A stretch of DNA of 64,000 nt from an uncultured Clostridia bacterium (GTDB lineage: Bacteria > Bacillota > Clostridia > TANB77 > CAG-508), in contig CANRNR010000004.1 in NCBI GenBank assembly GCA_947632035.1, positions 38,516 to 102,515 of the forward strand. Reading direction: 5' to 3'. Position 1 is the first letter of the stretch. Every line of letters starts with the position of its first letter. The notes beneath the pieces are model-generated. The model saw nothing but the letters and a program-made list of their open reading frames with translations, was not told the DNA's origin and searched no databases. The position numbers and the translations under genes were made by a program. Shown piece after piece: positions 17,145 to 28,332 of the stretch.

Positions 17145-19910
17145 ATGTCAGAAGAAAAACAAGATTATGGAAAAACATTAAATTTACCAAGCACAGAATT
17201 TCCTATGAGAGGAAATTTACCAGAAAATGAACCAAAAACAAAGGAAGAAATCTTTGATAATGGTTTATATGAAAAAATGTTAAAGAAGAACGAAGGTCAT
17301 AAATCATATGTATTACATGATGGACCTCCATATGCAAATGGCGAAATTCATATGGGACATGCATTAAACAAAGTATTAAAAGATACAGTAAATCGTTTTA
17401 AGAGTTTGCAAGGTTATAAAATAAACTATGTTCCTGGTTATGATACACATGGACTTCCAACAGAAAAGAAAGCAATACAAGCACTAGGGATAAATAGAGA
17501 AGAAATAGGTATTACAAAATTTAGAGATACCTGTCGTGATTTTGCACTTCAATATGTAGATAAACAATCAGAAGGTTTTAGAAGACTAGGTGTACTTGGA
17601 GATTGGGAACACCCATATAAAACATTAATGCCAGAATTTGAAGCAAGACAAATTGGCGTTTTTGCTGATATGTATTTAAAAGGATACATATATAAAGGTT
17701 TAAAGCCAGTTCATTGGTGCATTGACTGTGAAACTGCATTAGCAGAAGCAGAAATAGAATATAAAGATATTACATCACCATCTATTTATGTTAAATTCCC
17801 AGTAGAAGATGGAAAAGGTGTATTAGATAATGATACAAGCATAGTAATTTGGACAACAACACCATGGACACTTCCAGGAAATACTGGTATTACAGTAGGT
17901 GGAGAATATGAATATAGCTTACTTGATACAGAAAAAGGAAAACTAGTAGTTGCAACTGTACTTGTAGATGAAGTTATGTCTAAGGCAGGAATAACAAATT
18001 ATAAAACATTAAAAGTAATAAATGGTGCAGATTTAGAAGGAATACTTTGCAAGCATCCATTCCTAGATAGAACTTCAAGAGTAGTGCTTGGTTCAGAAAA
18101 TGATGTTGCAGTTGACCTAGAAACTGGTACTGGTGCAGTTCATACAGCACCAAGCTATGGTAAAGAAGACTATTTATGTGGTTTAAGAAATAAATTAGAT
18201 ATAATAGTTACAGTTAATGGCAAAGGTTATCAAACAGAAGGTGCAGGTCCATTTGTAGGACTTTCTTGTGATGAATCAAATAAAGTAATTCCTGAATGGC
18301 TAGATAAAAATGGATATTTACTAAAAAAAGAAGATATTTTGCACTCATATCCACATTGTTGGAGATGTAAAAATCCAATTATATTCAGAGCAACAGATCA
18401 ATGGTTTGCATCAGTAGATGGATTTAAAGATGAAACTTTAAAAGCAATTGAAACTGTAAAATGGACACCAAGTTGGGGAAAAGAAAGAATTGCAAGCATG
18501 GTAAAAGATAGAGCAGACTGGTGTATTTCAAGACAACGTACTTGGGGTGTGCCAATTCCAATTTTCTATTGCAAAGAATGTGGTACAGAATATGCTACAA
18601 AGGAAAGCTTTGAAAAAATAGAAAAAATATTTAGAGAAAAAGGATCAAATGCTTGGTTTGAATTAAGTGAAAGAGAATTAATGCCAGAAGGCGCAACATG
18701 CCCTAAATGTGGATGCCATGAATTCAAAAAAGAAACAGACATTATGGATGTTTGGTTTGATTCAGGTTCTTCACACCAAGGCGTATTAGTAGAAAGAGGA
18801 ATAGACTTCCCAGCAGACTTATACCTAGAAGGACATGACCAATACAGAGGATGGTTCCAATCATCAATCCTAACATCTGTTGCAACAAAAGGTGTAGCAC
18901 CATATAAAGCAATTTTAACACATGGTTGGGTAATAGATGAAGAAGGAAGAAAAATGTCTAAATCTTTAGGTAATGGAATTAGCCCACAAGAAATTATAAA
19001 AGAGTATGGTGCAGATATTTTAAGATTATGGGTATTATCTTCTGATTTTAAATCAGATGTTAGTATTTCAAGAGATATTTTAAAACAAATTAGTGAAAGT
19101 TATAGAAAAATTAGAAATACTGCAAGATATATTTTAGGAAATACTTCAGATTTTGACCCAGAGAAAGACTCTGTAAAATATGAAGATATGCAAGAAATAG
19201 ATAAATGGGCACTTCTAAAATGTAACCAGTTACTAAAGAATTGTACACAAAACTATGAAGATTTTGATTTCCACATTGTATATCATGACATTAATCAATT
19301 CTGTGTAATTGATATGAGTAACTTCTATCTAGATATTATAAAAGATAGGTTATATACTTCAAAAGCAGATTCAGTAGAAAGACGTTCAGCACAAACAGCT
19401 ATGTACACCATACTAGATACTTTAGTAAAAATATTAGCACCAATGGTTTGCTTTACAGCAGAAGAAATTTGGAAGTATATGCCACATAGTAAAAAAGAAC
19501 AAGTAGAAAGTGTAATGCTTACAGACTGGCCAGATGTAAAACCAGAATATGATAACAAAGAACTAGAAGAAAAATGGAATCATATTTTAGAATTAAAAGA
19601 AGAAGTTGCAAAAGAATTAGAAGTATCAAGAGCAAATAAAACTATAGGACATTCATTAAATGCAAAAGTTACAATTTCAGCACCAGAAAAAGAATATGAC
19701 TTCTTAAAAGAAAATGAAAGTTTATTAGAAACAGTTTTCATCGTTTCTAAATTAGAAATAGAAAAATCAAATTACAATAAGAGAACTGTTAAAATAGAAG
19801 TAGCAGAAGGCGAAAAATGTGAAAGATGCTGGAAGTATTCTACAACAGTTGGAGAAAATAAAGAGCATCCAACACTTTGCCATAAATGTAGTGAGGTTCT
19901 TTCTAATTAA
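17145..19910 (+). CDS. ileS: Isoleucyl-tRNA synthetase
   Basis: This class I synthetase charges tRNA-Ile and hydrolyses misactivated valine. The 921-residue protein has the HIGH motif as HMGH (His69-His72), an editing domain with TTPWTLPGNTG, the KMSKS loop at Lys603-Ser607, and a C-terminal zinc finger with Cys892, Cys895, Cys912 and Cys915. The zinc finger and length indicate the bacterial type 1 enzyme. The ribosome binding site is AGGAGG. Confidence 0.98.
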   Translation: MSEEKQDYGKTLNLPSTEFPMRGNLPENEPKTKEEIFDNGLYEKMLKKNEGHKSYVLHDGPPYANGEIHMGHALNKVLKDTVNRFKSLQGYKINYVPGYDTHGLPTEKKAIQALGINREEIGITKFRDTCRDFALQYVDKQSEGFRRLGVLGDWEHPYKTLMPEFEARQIGVFADMYLKGYIYKGLKPVHWCIDCETALAEAEIEYKDITSPSIYVKFPVEDGKGVLDNDTSIVIWTTTPWTLPGNTGITVGGEYEYSLLDTEKGKLVVATVLVDEVMSKAGITNYKTLKVINGADLEGILCKHPFLDRTSRVVLGSENDVAVDLETGTGAVHTAPSYGKEDYLCGLRNKLDIIVTVNGKGYQTEGAGPFVGLSCDESNKVIPEWLDKNGYLLKKEDILHSYPHCWRCKNPIIFRATDQWFASVDGFKDETLKAIETVKWTPSWGKERIASMVKDRADWCISRQRTWGVPIPIFYCKECGTEYATKESFEKIEKIFREKGSNAWFELSERELMPEGATCPKCGCHEFKKETDIMDVWFDSGSSHQGVLVERGIDFPADLYLEGHDQYRGWFQSSILTSVATKGVAPYKAILTHGWVIDEEGRKMSKSLGNGISPQEIIKEYGADILRLWVLSSDFKSDVSISRDILKQISESYRKIRNTARYILGNTSDFDPEKDSVKYEDMQEIDKWALLKCNQLLKNCTQNYEDFDFHIVYHDINQFCVIDMSNFYLDIIKDRLYTSKADSVERRSAQTAMYTILDTLVKILAPMVCFTAEEIWKYMPHSKKEQVESVMLTDWPDVKPEYDNKELEEKWNHILELKEEVAKELEVSRANKTIGHSLNAKVTISAPEKEYDFLKENESLLETVFIVSKLEIEKSNYNKRTVKIEVAEGEKCERCWKYSTTVGENKEHPTLCHKCSEVLSN

Positions 19911-19925
19911 AATAATATGTAATTT

Positions 19926-20062
19926 TACAATATAGTGATTTTCATGCACCTTGCTGCCCCGAAACCTTCTATAATAAAATGTATGAAGGTTGCTCCAAAC
20001 GCACTTCGCTTACGCTTCGTTTGACGGCTTAAGCGGTGCTATTACAATCACTATATTGGAAA
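19926..20062. repeat. Palindromic intergenic element, copy 1
   Basis: Terminal inverted repeats CAATATAGTGAT (19928-19939) and ATCACTATATTG (20047-20058) enclose a GC-richer core. Inside, GCACC (19946) pairs with GGTGC (20035), AACCTTC pairs with GAAGGTT, and AAACG pairs with CGTTT, giving a branched multi-hairpin fold. Copies at 29221 and 44975 share the core. It starts 15 bases after the ileS stop codon and may also act as a terminator. It could be a MITE-like non-autonomous element or a structured RNA. Confidence 0.8.
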
Positions 20063-20105
20063 AATAAATTAAATCTAAATTTAGCAATAACTAAGGAGGA
20101 AGTAA

Positions 20106-21464
20106 ATGGAAAAAGGAAAGATAAGAATTAAAAGCATTATAAGTATAATTTTTATAATAGCACTTATTATAGTAACTGTAATTATTTATAATAAATATAA
20201 CTATAATGATTTTACCAAAAGTGTAATTGAGTTAAATAAAACTAATTTTACTAGAGACCATGAAGTAAAATGTTCTAAAATGGCTAGTTATAAATTAGAA
20301 AATATAGATTATCATGATGCGATGTTTTCCCAGGTTGTTTCCGTAATTCCAAATACTCCATATAAAGTAACATGTAAAATAAAAGTAGAAAACGTAGAAA
20401 ATATAGAAAGTTCTGATTATGGTGGTGCCCAAATTTGTATAAATGGTACAACAGAAAGGTCTAAACCAATAAATGGAACACAAGATTGGCAAGAAGCAGT
20501 TCTTTATTTTAATTCGAAAAATAGAACACAAGTAGACATAGGATTTCGCTTAGGAGGATATACAGAAAAAGTAAAAGGAACAGCATGGTTTTCTGACTTG
20601 AAAATGGAAGTAGGAACAGCAAATCAAAGCAAGGAATGGAATATGGTTTGTTTTATTTTTCCAAAAATTGATGTGGATGTAAATATAAATGAAACAAAAG
20701 AACATGTTTCTTTACAAATGTTAGATAATGAAATAGATAGTATTAAACAAAACTTAGAAAGATTTAGCAATTCTATAAAAGAAATAAGCAAAGACAAAAT
20801 GTCAATAAAATATGAAACTATAATTATTGATGAACCAATAAAAACACTTTCATATGATAATGAGAATGGATATTATGTATCTAGTAATGATGTAAGAAAT
20901 TATATAGACAGTTATATTGAAAATGGAAATTATGACCATATATATGTAGCTTTTCGTATGGCAGATAAACAAAAAAATAATAATATATTGATTAATGATT
21001 GGATAGGACTTGGAGGCATGGATTATTCTGGAATTGGTTTTTCAAATATTCGTATGCCTGATGACGAGAATAATTATGCATATACATATGATGAGCGTAT
21101 AAATATATTCCCAGAAGAAGTATTCTTACATGAATTTTTACATACTTTAGAAAGAAATGCTGAAGAATATGGATATAGTGTGCCAGCATTACATGATTAT
21201 GAAACATATGGTTATAAAGAAGAAGATTTGCAAGGTTTAAAAACATGGTATGCTGATTATATGAATAAAGAAATTAATTATAATGGTGAAAAAATTGGAT
21301 TACCTGCAGAAATTTACAAATACAAACCTGTAAGTGAGAACGATTTTAAATATCCTGTGACAGTAGATGCATTACAAGAACCAGAAAATATTATAGAAGT
21401 AGTAAGAAGCTTATTTAGAAGAATAAGCAAAGTTTTTGAAAGTATTAATAAAAGCACCTCTTAG
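20106..21464 (+). CDS. Membrane-anchored or secreted metallopeptidase-like protein with CBM-like domain
   Basis: The 452-residue protein has an N-terminal signal-anchor helix (about 10-30). A beta-rich module follows (about 40-175; [45 protein letters not shown]) resembling carbohydrate-binding or sugar-binding jelly-roll domains. The C-terminal region carries a zincin motif, HEFLH at His342-His346, followed by [11 protein letters not shown] infer an extracellular zinc peptidase of unknown substrate. The ribosome binding site is AAGGAGG. It stands before queA with 26 bases between them, but a shared role is unlikely. Confidence 0.7.
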   Translation: MEKGKIRIKSIISIIFIIALIIVTVIIYNKYNYNDFTKSVIELNKTNFTRDHEVKCSKMASYKLENIDYHDAMFSQVVSVIPNTPYKVTCKIKVENVENIESSDYGGAQICINGTTERSKPINGTQDWQEAVLYFNSKNRTQVDIGFRLGGYTEKVKGTAWFSDLKMEVGTANQSKEWNMVCFIFPKIDVDVNINETKEHVSLQMLDNEIDSIKQNLERFSNSIKEISKDKMSIKYETIIIDEPIKTLSYDNENGYYVSSNDVRNYIDSYIENGNYDHIYVAFRMADKQKNNNILINDWIGLGGMDYSGIGFSNIRMPDDENNYAYTYDERINIFPEEVFLHEFLHTLERNAEEYGYSVPALHDYETYGYKEEDLQGLKTWYADYMNKEINYNGEKIGLPAEIYKYKPVSENDFKYPVTVDALQEPENIIEVVRSLFRRISKVFESINKSTS

Positions 21465-21490
21465 CAACAAGAGAAAGGAATGAAATAAAA

Positions 21491-22517
21491 ATGAAAGTAT
21501 CAGAATTTAGCTATGTACTCCCAAAAGAACTAATAGCACAAGTGCCAATAAAAAACAGAGATGAATCAAGACTAATGGTATTAGATAGAAAAAATAAAAC
21601 GATAGAACATAAAACCTTTAAAAGCATTTTAGATTATTTACAGCCAGGAGACTGTTTAGTTAGAAATAATACAAAAGTAATACCAGCTAGGCTTTATGGA
21701 ATAAAAGAAGAAACTGGTGCGCATATAGAATTTTTACTTCTAAAAAGGCTAGAAGGTGATATATGGGAAGTTATGGTAAGACCTGGAAAAAAGTTAAAAC
21801 CTGGTACGAAAGTTATTTTTGGTGATGGATTATTAAAGGCTGAAATACTAGAAACATTAGAATCACGGAAATAGAAAAGTAAAATTTGAATATGATGGAA
21901 TTTTTAATGAAATATTAAATGAAATTGGCTTAATGCCACTTCCACCATACATTCATGAACAACTAAAAGAAAAAGATAGATATCAAACAGTATATGCAAA
22001 ATATGAAGGCTCAAGTGCAGCTCCAACAGCAGGACTTCATTTTACTCCAGAGCTTCTTGAAGAAATAAAGAAAAAAGGTGTAGAAATTGCAAATGTAACC
22101 TTGCATGTTGGAATAGGTACATTTAGACCAGTAAAAGTAGAAAATGTAGAAGACCATGATATGCATTCAGAACATTTTTATATAAAAAAAGAAGATACAG
22201 AAAAAATAAATAAAGCCAAAAAACAAGGGTGCAGAGTCATTGCAGTAGGAACAACATCTTGCAGAGTATTAGAAACAATAGCCGATGAAAATGGAATTGT
22301 AAAAGAAACAGAAGGAGATACAAACATTTTTATTTATCCGGGCTATAAATTTAAATGCTTAGATAGTCTAATTACAAATTTTCATTTACCAGAATCTACT
22401 TTAATTATGCTAGTTTCTGCTTTAGCAGGAAAAGATTTTATCATGAAGGCATATAATGAAGCAGTAAAAGAAAAATATAGATTTTTTAGTTTTGGAGATG
22501 CAATGCTAATTTTGTAA
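21491..22517 (+). CDS. queA: S-adenosylmethionine:tRNA ribosyltransferase-isomerase, split by +1 shift at CGG
   Basis: QueA moves the ribosyl part of SAM onto preQ1-modified tRNA in queuosine synthesis; tgt follows, as usual. The frame opening at 21491 stops at 21872-21874, and the rest of the protein lies in the +1 frame to 22517. Skipping the C of an in-frame CGG at 21866-21868 joins them as [14 protein letters not shown], giving 341 residues, a normal QueA length. Family signatures are intact on both sides ([12 protein letters not shown] before; [14 protein letters not shown] and GTTSCRVLE after). Nothing else looks degraded. I read this as an expressed gene that depends on a +1 shift, not a pseudogene. 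Confidence 0.85.
21866..21868 (+). other. CGG +1 frameshift site in queA
   Basis: The zero frame reads TCA CGG AAA TAG. Skipping one base gives TCA GGA AAT AGA and restores QueA. The inserted residue is glycine. Confidence 0.85.
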
Positions 22518-22568
22518 AAAACAATAAGAAATAAAAAATATTTATTTTTTAGCACTTTAAAGCTTTAA

Positions 22569-23738
<1,170 letters not shown>

Positions 23739-23777
23739 TTTTACAATTTGTGCTAATTAGCACTTTGAAAGGAAATA

Positions 23778-25409
23778 ATGAATATGGATGATTTTATAGG
23801 TGGAAATAACTATAAGCAAACAATGGAACAACAAAAAACAAAAAAGTGGATGAAAATAATTGCAGTTATTTTGGTTGTTTTATTAATAATTAGTATTGCA
23901 ATGTTTATATATATATATTATTTGACGCAAGAACAATTAAAAATAACAATAAATGGTTCTTCAAATACCAAAACGACCGCAGAAATGAAAAAAATATTGG
24001 TAATTACAGAAGATGGAAAAGTATATGTACCAATAAGAGAATTTGCAAGTTATGTAGGCTATGAATCAGGAAATGGTGGATATAAACAATATTCGGAAGA
24101 TGCTACAAAATGTTATGTTCAAAGTGCTAATGAAGTTGCAACATTTACATTAGGTTCAAACAGAATTTACAAAATGTTATTAGATGGTAGTAATGATACA
24201 GAATATTATGAAATAGATGAACCAGTATTATCTATGAATAATCAATTATACACTACCATAGAAGGAGCAAGAATTGCTTTTGATATTTCAATGAGTTATG
24301 ATCAAGAAGTAAATAGAATAGCAATTCTTACATTACCATATTTAGTTTCATATTATAATCAACAATTTCCAAACTCAGGAATTATGGATGGAGAGTCGAG
24401 CTTTAAAAATCAAAAAGCTTTATTGTATGGAATGATAATTATAAAAAATGCAGAAAATAACTATGGCGTTTATAATTATGTCAACAAAACTGAAGTACTG
24501 GGAACAAAATATGCAAATGTAGAATTTATAGAAAGTACACAAGAATTTATTGTAACTACATCGGAAAATAAAATGGGAATAATGCTTTCTAATTCTTCTA
24601 CAAAAATTACTCCGGAATATGATAATATAAAACAAATAGATAAAAATGCAGGATTATATTTAGCTACTAACAATAATAAACAAGGTATTATAAATGGTAG
24701 TGGAAGCATTATAGTTTACTTAGAATATGACAATATAGGTATTGATGCTACAAGTTATGCAAATGAAGTAGAAAACCAATATTTATTATACGATAAGTAT
24801 ATTCCTGTTTGCAAAAATAATAAATGGAGTTTATTTGATACAACCGGAAGAAAAGTTACAATGAAAGAATATGATGCACTAGGTTGCAATCAAGTAAATG
24901 GAGTTTCAAATGGAGATGCAAAACCAGTACTATTAATTAAAAAATATGAAGGAATTGTTGTAAAAGATGGAGAGTTTTATGGTGTAATAGATGGTCAAGG
25001 AAGAGAATTAGTGTCAACTGTTGTGCAAAATATTTACTCTATTACTAATGAAGAAGAAGTAACATATAATATGACTTACAATAATCAAACTATGAATGTT
25101 CTTTCATATATTGAAGAAGTTTTAAAACTTCAGCAAGGAACTAATGTGCAAAATATAAATACAGATGTAAATAGTAATGAAAATAATTCAGCTGATACTA
25201 ATAATAACAATTCAAGTAATGAAAATAATAATTTAGATAATAGTAGTGGAGACAATGAAAATAATAATTTGGATAATAACAATGTAGACAACGGAAATAA
25301 TAATTTGGACAATAATAATATGGACAATGAAAATAACAATTTAGATAATAACACAGTAGGTGCAGAAAATGAAAGCACCGGAAATGATAGCCAAATGCAA
25401 AATAATTAA
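23778..25409 (+). CDS. Membrane-anchored WG-repeat protein with Asn-rich tail
   Basis: This 543-residue protein has a membrane helix at about 25-50. A copper-amine-oxidase-N-like domain follows (about 72-195; KVYVPIREFASYVGYESG), then several WG/KWG-type repeats (about 210-440; units such as GIMLSNSSTKITPEYDNI and KWSLFDTTGRKV). The last 80 residues are a low-complexity Asn/Asp/Glu tail. It is probably exported and exposed. Function is unknown; WG repeats occur in surface and stress proteins. The gene stands between tgt and the protein-export genes. Confidence 0.75.
   Translation: MNMDDFIGGNNYKQTMEQQKTKKWMKIIAVILVVLLIISIAMFIYIYYLTQEQLKITINGSSNTKTTAEMKKILVITEDGKVYVPIREFASYVGYESGNGGYKQYSEDATKCYVQSANEVATFTLGSNRIYKMLLDGSNDTEYYEIDEPVLSMNNQLYTTIEGARIAFDISMSYDQEVNRIAILTLPYLVSYYNQQFPNSGIMDGESSFKNQKALLYGMIIIKNAENNYGVYNYVNKTEVLGTKYANVEFIESTQEFIVTTSENKMGIMLSNSSTKITPEYDNIKQIDKNAGLYLATNNNKQGIINGSGSIIVYLEYDNIGIDATSYANEVENQYLLYDKYIPVCKNNKWSLFDTTGRKVTMKEYDALGCNQVNGVSNGDAKPVLLIKKYEGIVVKDGEFYGVIDGQGRELVSTVVQNIYSITNEEEVTYNMTYNNQTMNVLSYIEEVLKLQQGTNVQNINTDVNSNENNSADTNNNNSSNENNNLDNSSGDNENNNLDNNNVDNGNNNLDNNNMDNENNNLDNNTVGAENESTGNDSQMQNN
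25196..25370 (+). repeat. Tandem repeats encoding an NNLDN-rich tail
   Basis: Four imperfect units encode segments like ENNNLDNNNVDN within the WG-repeat gene. Such runs are prone to copy-number change. Confidence 0.7.
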
Positions 25410-25430
25410 AATCAATAAAATTATAATAGA

Positions 25431-25482
25431 TAGTTCTTTTTCTAATTACTAATACATAAAATTAGAAAAAAGAACTATTTTT
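25431..25482 (+). terminator. Terminator between WG-repeat gene and the TIGR04086-type gene
   Basis: AGTTCTTTTTCTAATT pairs with AATTAGAAAAAAGAACT and is followed by TTTTTTT, directly before the next ribosome binding site. Confidence 0.75.
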
Positions 25483-25499
25483 TTAGGAGGAAAAGCCTT

Positions 25500-25914
25500 A
25501 TGTCGAATACAATACAAAATATTACAACAGAAGAAAGTGAATTGAAAAAAAATATTGTTAGAATTATAAAAGGAACTATTTTCTCCATTCTTATTTCTCT
25601 TGTTTTATTATTAATTTATGCACTTATTTTGACATATACAAATATTTCAGAAAATACCATTATGCCAGTTGTTACAATTATTGTAGCAATCAGCATCTTA
25701 ACTGGCAGTATTATAAGTGTTCTAAAAATAAGAAAAAATGGACTTATAAATGGAGGAATTGTAGGATTAGCTTATGTTATTTTTTTATACATAACATCTA
25801 GTATGTGCTTAGTAGGATTTTCATTAACATTAAATTCATTTATATTACTATTAACTCGGAATAGTGACAGGAATGATTGGAGGAATTATAGGAGTGAATT
25901 TATATAAAAAATAG
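25500..25914 (+). CDS. TIGR04086-type four-helix membrane protein, split by +1 shift at CGG
   Basis: This small integral membrane protein has about four hydrophobic helices and resembles the TIGR04086/YrzE group often found next to secD-secF in Clostridia. Read without a shift it ends at 25907 with an unlikely hydrophilic tail. Skipping the C of CGG at 25857-25859 gives a last helix of glycine-zipper type (TGIVTGMIGGIIGV, then NLYKK and a stop at 25912-25914), for 137 residues. The restored helix is strong evidence that the shift is real. Function is unknown; the neighbours suggest a link to protein export or the envelope. Confidence 0.78.
25857..25859 (+). other. CGG +1 frameshift site in the TIGR04086-type gene
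   Basis: The zero frame reads ACT CGG AAT AGT. The +1 frame reads ACT GGA ATA GTG and continues into a glycine-zipper membrane helix. Confidence 0.82.
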
Positions 25915-26069
25915 AAAAAATACGAAAAAAGTGCTTATCTTCAATGTAATTAAATAGCAATATTTTTTGAAAAGAATTTTCATAAAATAGTTGCTATTTT
26001 TTATATTTTAATATAAAATTAAAAAGAATGTATTTATATAAAAATATAAACAATAGGGAGGAAACTAAA

Positions 26070-27425
26070 TTGAAAACAGAAAGAAAATTAAAAGTAGCAT
26101 TATTAATCTTAATAATTATTCTAATTTCTTTAATGTCATTTGGAGGAATTCTAGTAAAGAAAACTAAATTTGTAGATAACATTTTACCAGAATATTTATT
26201 AGGAATGGATTTGACAGGAAGTAGAGCATTAAAATTTATAGTAAGTAAAGATACAAAGGATACTATATATGACAAAGATGGAAATATTGTAGATGAGGCA
26301 GGAGAAGGAACTACAACAAAAAGAGAACCAATCAATCCAGAAGAAACATTAACTAAAGAAAATTATGTAAATTCTAAGCAAATTTTTGTAGATAGATTAA
26401 ATAAAATGTCTGTATCAGATTATACAGTTCGTTTAAATGAAAGTACAGGAGATATATTTGTACAAATACCTGAAAATAGTAATACTGATACAATAACACA
26501 ATATTTAACATCAAAAGGTTATTTTTCAATTCAGGATGAAGATGGAAATGAATTATTATCTGGAGAACACTTAAAAAATGCACAAGTTGCAAGTAGTAGT
26601 GCAACAACTGGAGTATATATTTATTTAATTATAGAATTTGATGAAGAAGGTACTCAAATATTAAAAGATATTACTAATACTTATGTAGAAACAGAAGATG
26701 AAGATGGAAATAATACAACTAAGAATGTAGATATAAAAATAGACGATACTACTTTAATATCTACACATTTTGATGAAGAAATTTCAAATGGAACAATACA
26801 ATTAACAGTTGGACAAGCTACAACATCAGCAACTACTTTAAATTCATATATTAGAGAAGCTTCAAATATGGCAATATTACTAAATACAGAAACATTGCCA
26901 GTTACTTATAATATAGAAGAAAATCATTATGTTAAATCTGATATATTATTGAAAGATTATTATATACCAATGATAGTTGTTGCGGTAGTAATACTAATAG
27001 CTTTATTATATTTAATAATACGTTATAGAAAAAATGGACTTTTAAGTGCTATAGCATTTATTGGATATGTAGCTATATTACTATTAGCAGTACGTTTCTG
27101 TAATGTTGTATTAACAGTAGAAGGAATTACAGGAATTATAATAGCAGTTATATTAAATTATATCTTTACAATTTACTTAATGAACTTAATAAAGAATCGT
27201 GATGAAAAAACAATTGAAGCTACATCAAATTGTTTTAAAGAAGCATTATTAAAAGCAATATTTATTTTAATTCCTGTATTAATTACATCTGTAATTTTAT
27301 GCTTCGTGAGTTGGCTTCCAATTTATAGCTTTGGAATGGCAATGTTCTGGGGAATTTTAATTATTGTATTATATAATTTAATATTTACAAGATCATTAAT
27401 TGTTTTATGTACTAAAAATAAATAA
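26070..27425 (+). CDS. secD: Protein translocase subunit SecD
   Basis: SecD helps SecYEG push exported proteins across the membrane using the proton gradient. Start is TTG at 26070, eight bases after GGGAGG (26056-26061), giving 451 residues. The first helix is at about 7-25, followed by the GMDLTGSRALKF signature (normally GLDLxGG). A periplasmic P1 region follows, then five C-terminal helices beginning YYIPMIVVAVVIL. The signature is somewhat degenerate (LTGS). secF follows. Confidence 0.88.
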   Translation: MKTERKLKVALLILIIILISLMSFGGILVKKTKFVDNILPEYLLGMDLTGSRALKFIVSKDTKDTIYDKDGNIVDEAGEGTTTKREPINPEETLTKENYVNSKQIFVDRLNKMSVSDYTVRLNESTGDIFVQIPENSNTDTITQYLTSKGYFSIQDEDGNELLSGEHLKNAQVASSSATTGVYIYLIIEFDEEGTQILKDITNTYVETEDEDGNNTTKNVDIKIDDTTLISTHFDEEISNGTIQLTVGQATTSATTLNSYIREASNMAILLNTETLPVTYNIEENHYVKSDILLKDYYIPMIVVAVVILIALLYLIIRYRKNGLLSAIAFIGYVAILLLAVRFCNVVLTVEGITGIIIAVILNYIFTIYLMNLIKNRDEKTIEATSNCFKEALLKAIFILIPVLITSVILCFVSWLPIYSFGMAMFWGILIIVLYNLIFTRSLIVLCTKNK

Positions 27426-27534
27426 CAAATTTGAAAATTATTATAAAAGGTAAGAATCTTTTATAAAATATAAATTTTAATTAAGCATATTAAAATATAA
27501 AACAAAAAGCATATAAAGAAAAAGAGGTATAAAA

Positions 27535-28173
27535 ATGAATAAAAAAATAATTTATGTATTGATGATTTTAATTATTATAATAGGTGGAATTATTGTTGGT
27601 GTTATGGGACTAGAGGCAGATATACCATATAGTAAAAACACAAGAATTGATATATATTTGGGTGTTAATTTTGAAAATAAAGATATTAAACAAATTGTAC
27701 AAGAAGTTTTTGGAAATGTAAGAACAATTGTACAAAAAGTAGAATATTATGATGATATGGCATCTATTACAATAAAACAAGATTATAACAAAATTGAAAA
27801 TTTGACAGAAAAGAAAGAACAATTAAATACTAAAATAAACGAAAAATATGGATTAGAAAACAAAGCAGATGACATTGAAGTTACAGAACAACCAAAAATC
27901 AAGCTTTCTAGCGTTTTAACGCCATATATTACACCAATAGCAATTAGTGTGGTTACAATTTTAGTATATGTTCTAATACGCTATAGAAAACAAGGAGTAT
28001 TTAAAGTTTTAGCAATGTATGTAGTATCAATTTTAGCAGTAGAAGCACTTCTTTTGAGTGTATTAGCAATTACCAGAATTCCAATAGGACGTTGGATTAT
28101 GCCAGTTGGACTTCTAGCATATATTGTTACACTTACAGTTGTAACTGCTAAATTAGAAAGTAAAAAACAATAA
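27535..28173 (+). CDS. secF: SecF-like protein, shortened
   Basis: This partner of SecD has 212 residues, against about 290-310 for typical SecF. One N-terminal helix (about 5-25), a periplasmic segment (RIDIYLGVNFENKD, in place of the usual DFTGG region), and only about three C-terminal helices (135-205) are visible. A terminator follows the stop, and I see no continuation in another frame. It therefore seems to lack the last helices of the family. Position after secD supports the assignment; whether it is functional is uncertain. Confidence 0.75.
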   Translation: MNKKIIYVLMILIIIIGGIIVGVMGLEADIPYSKNTRIDIYLGVNFENKDIKQIVQEVFGNVRTIVQKVEYYDDMASITIKQDYNKIENLTEKKEQLNTKINEKYGLENKADDIEVTEQPKIKLSSVLTPYITPIAISVVTILVYVLIRYRKQGVFKVLAMYVVSILAVEALLLSVLAITRIPIGRWIMPVGLLAYIVTLTVVTAKLESKKQ

Positions 28174-28189
28174 AATTATAATAAAAACA

Positions 28190-28226
28190 AAAAGCGAAGT
28201 AAGTAAAAATTACTTCGTTTTTTATT
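28190..28226 (+). terminator. Terminator after secF
   Basis: CGAAGTAA pairs with TTACTTCG and is followed by TTTTTTATTTTT. Confidence 0.75.
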
Positions 28227-28332
28227 TTTGGAACATGTTACCATTTGATGTAAGATAGAATAAAATATGTATAGCTAAAGACATTTTAGTAGATAATATA
28301 AAAGGAAAAAGAAAGGAGACTTAAAGCATCAA

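Noticed and set aside
24420..24709. Minus-strand reading frames within the WG-repeat gene and similar Asn/Ile/Leu-rich antisense frames elsewhere
   Set aside because: They lack ribosome binding sites and domains and arise from low-stop AT-rich antisense sequence.
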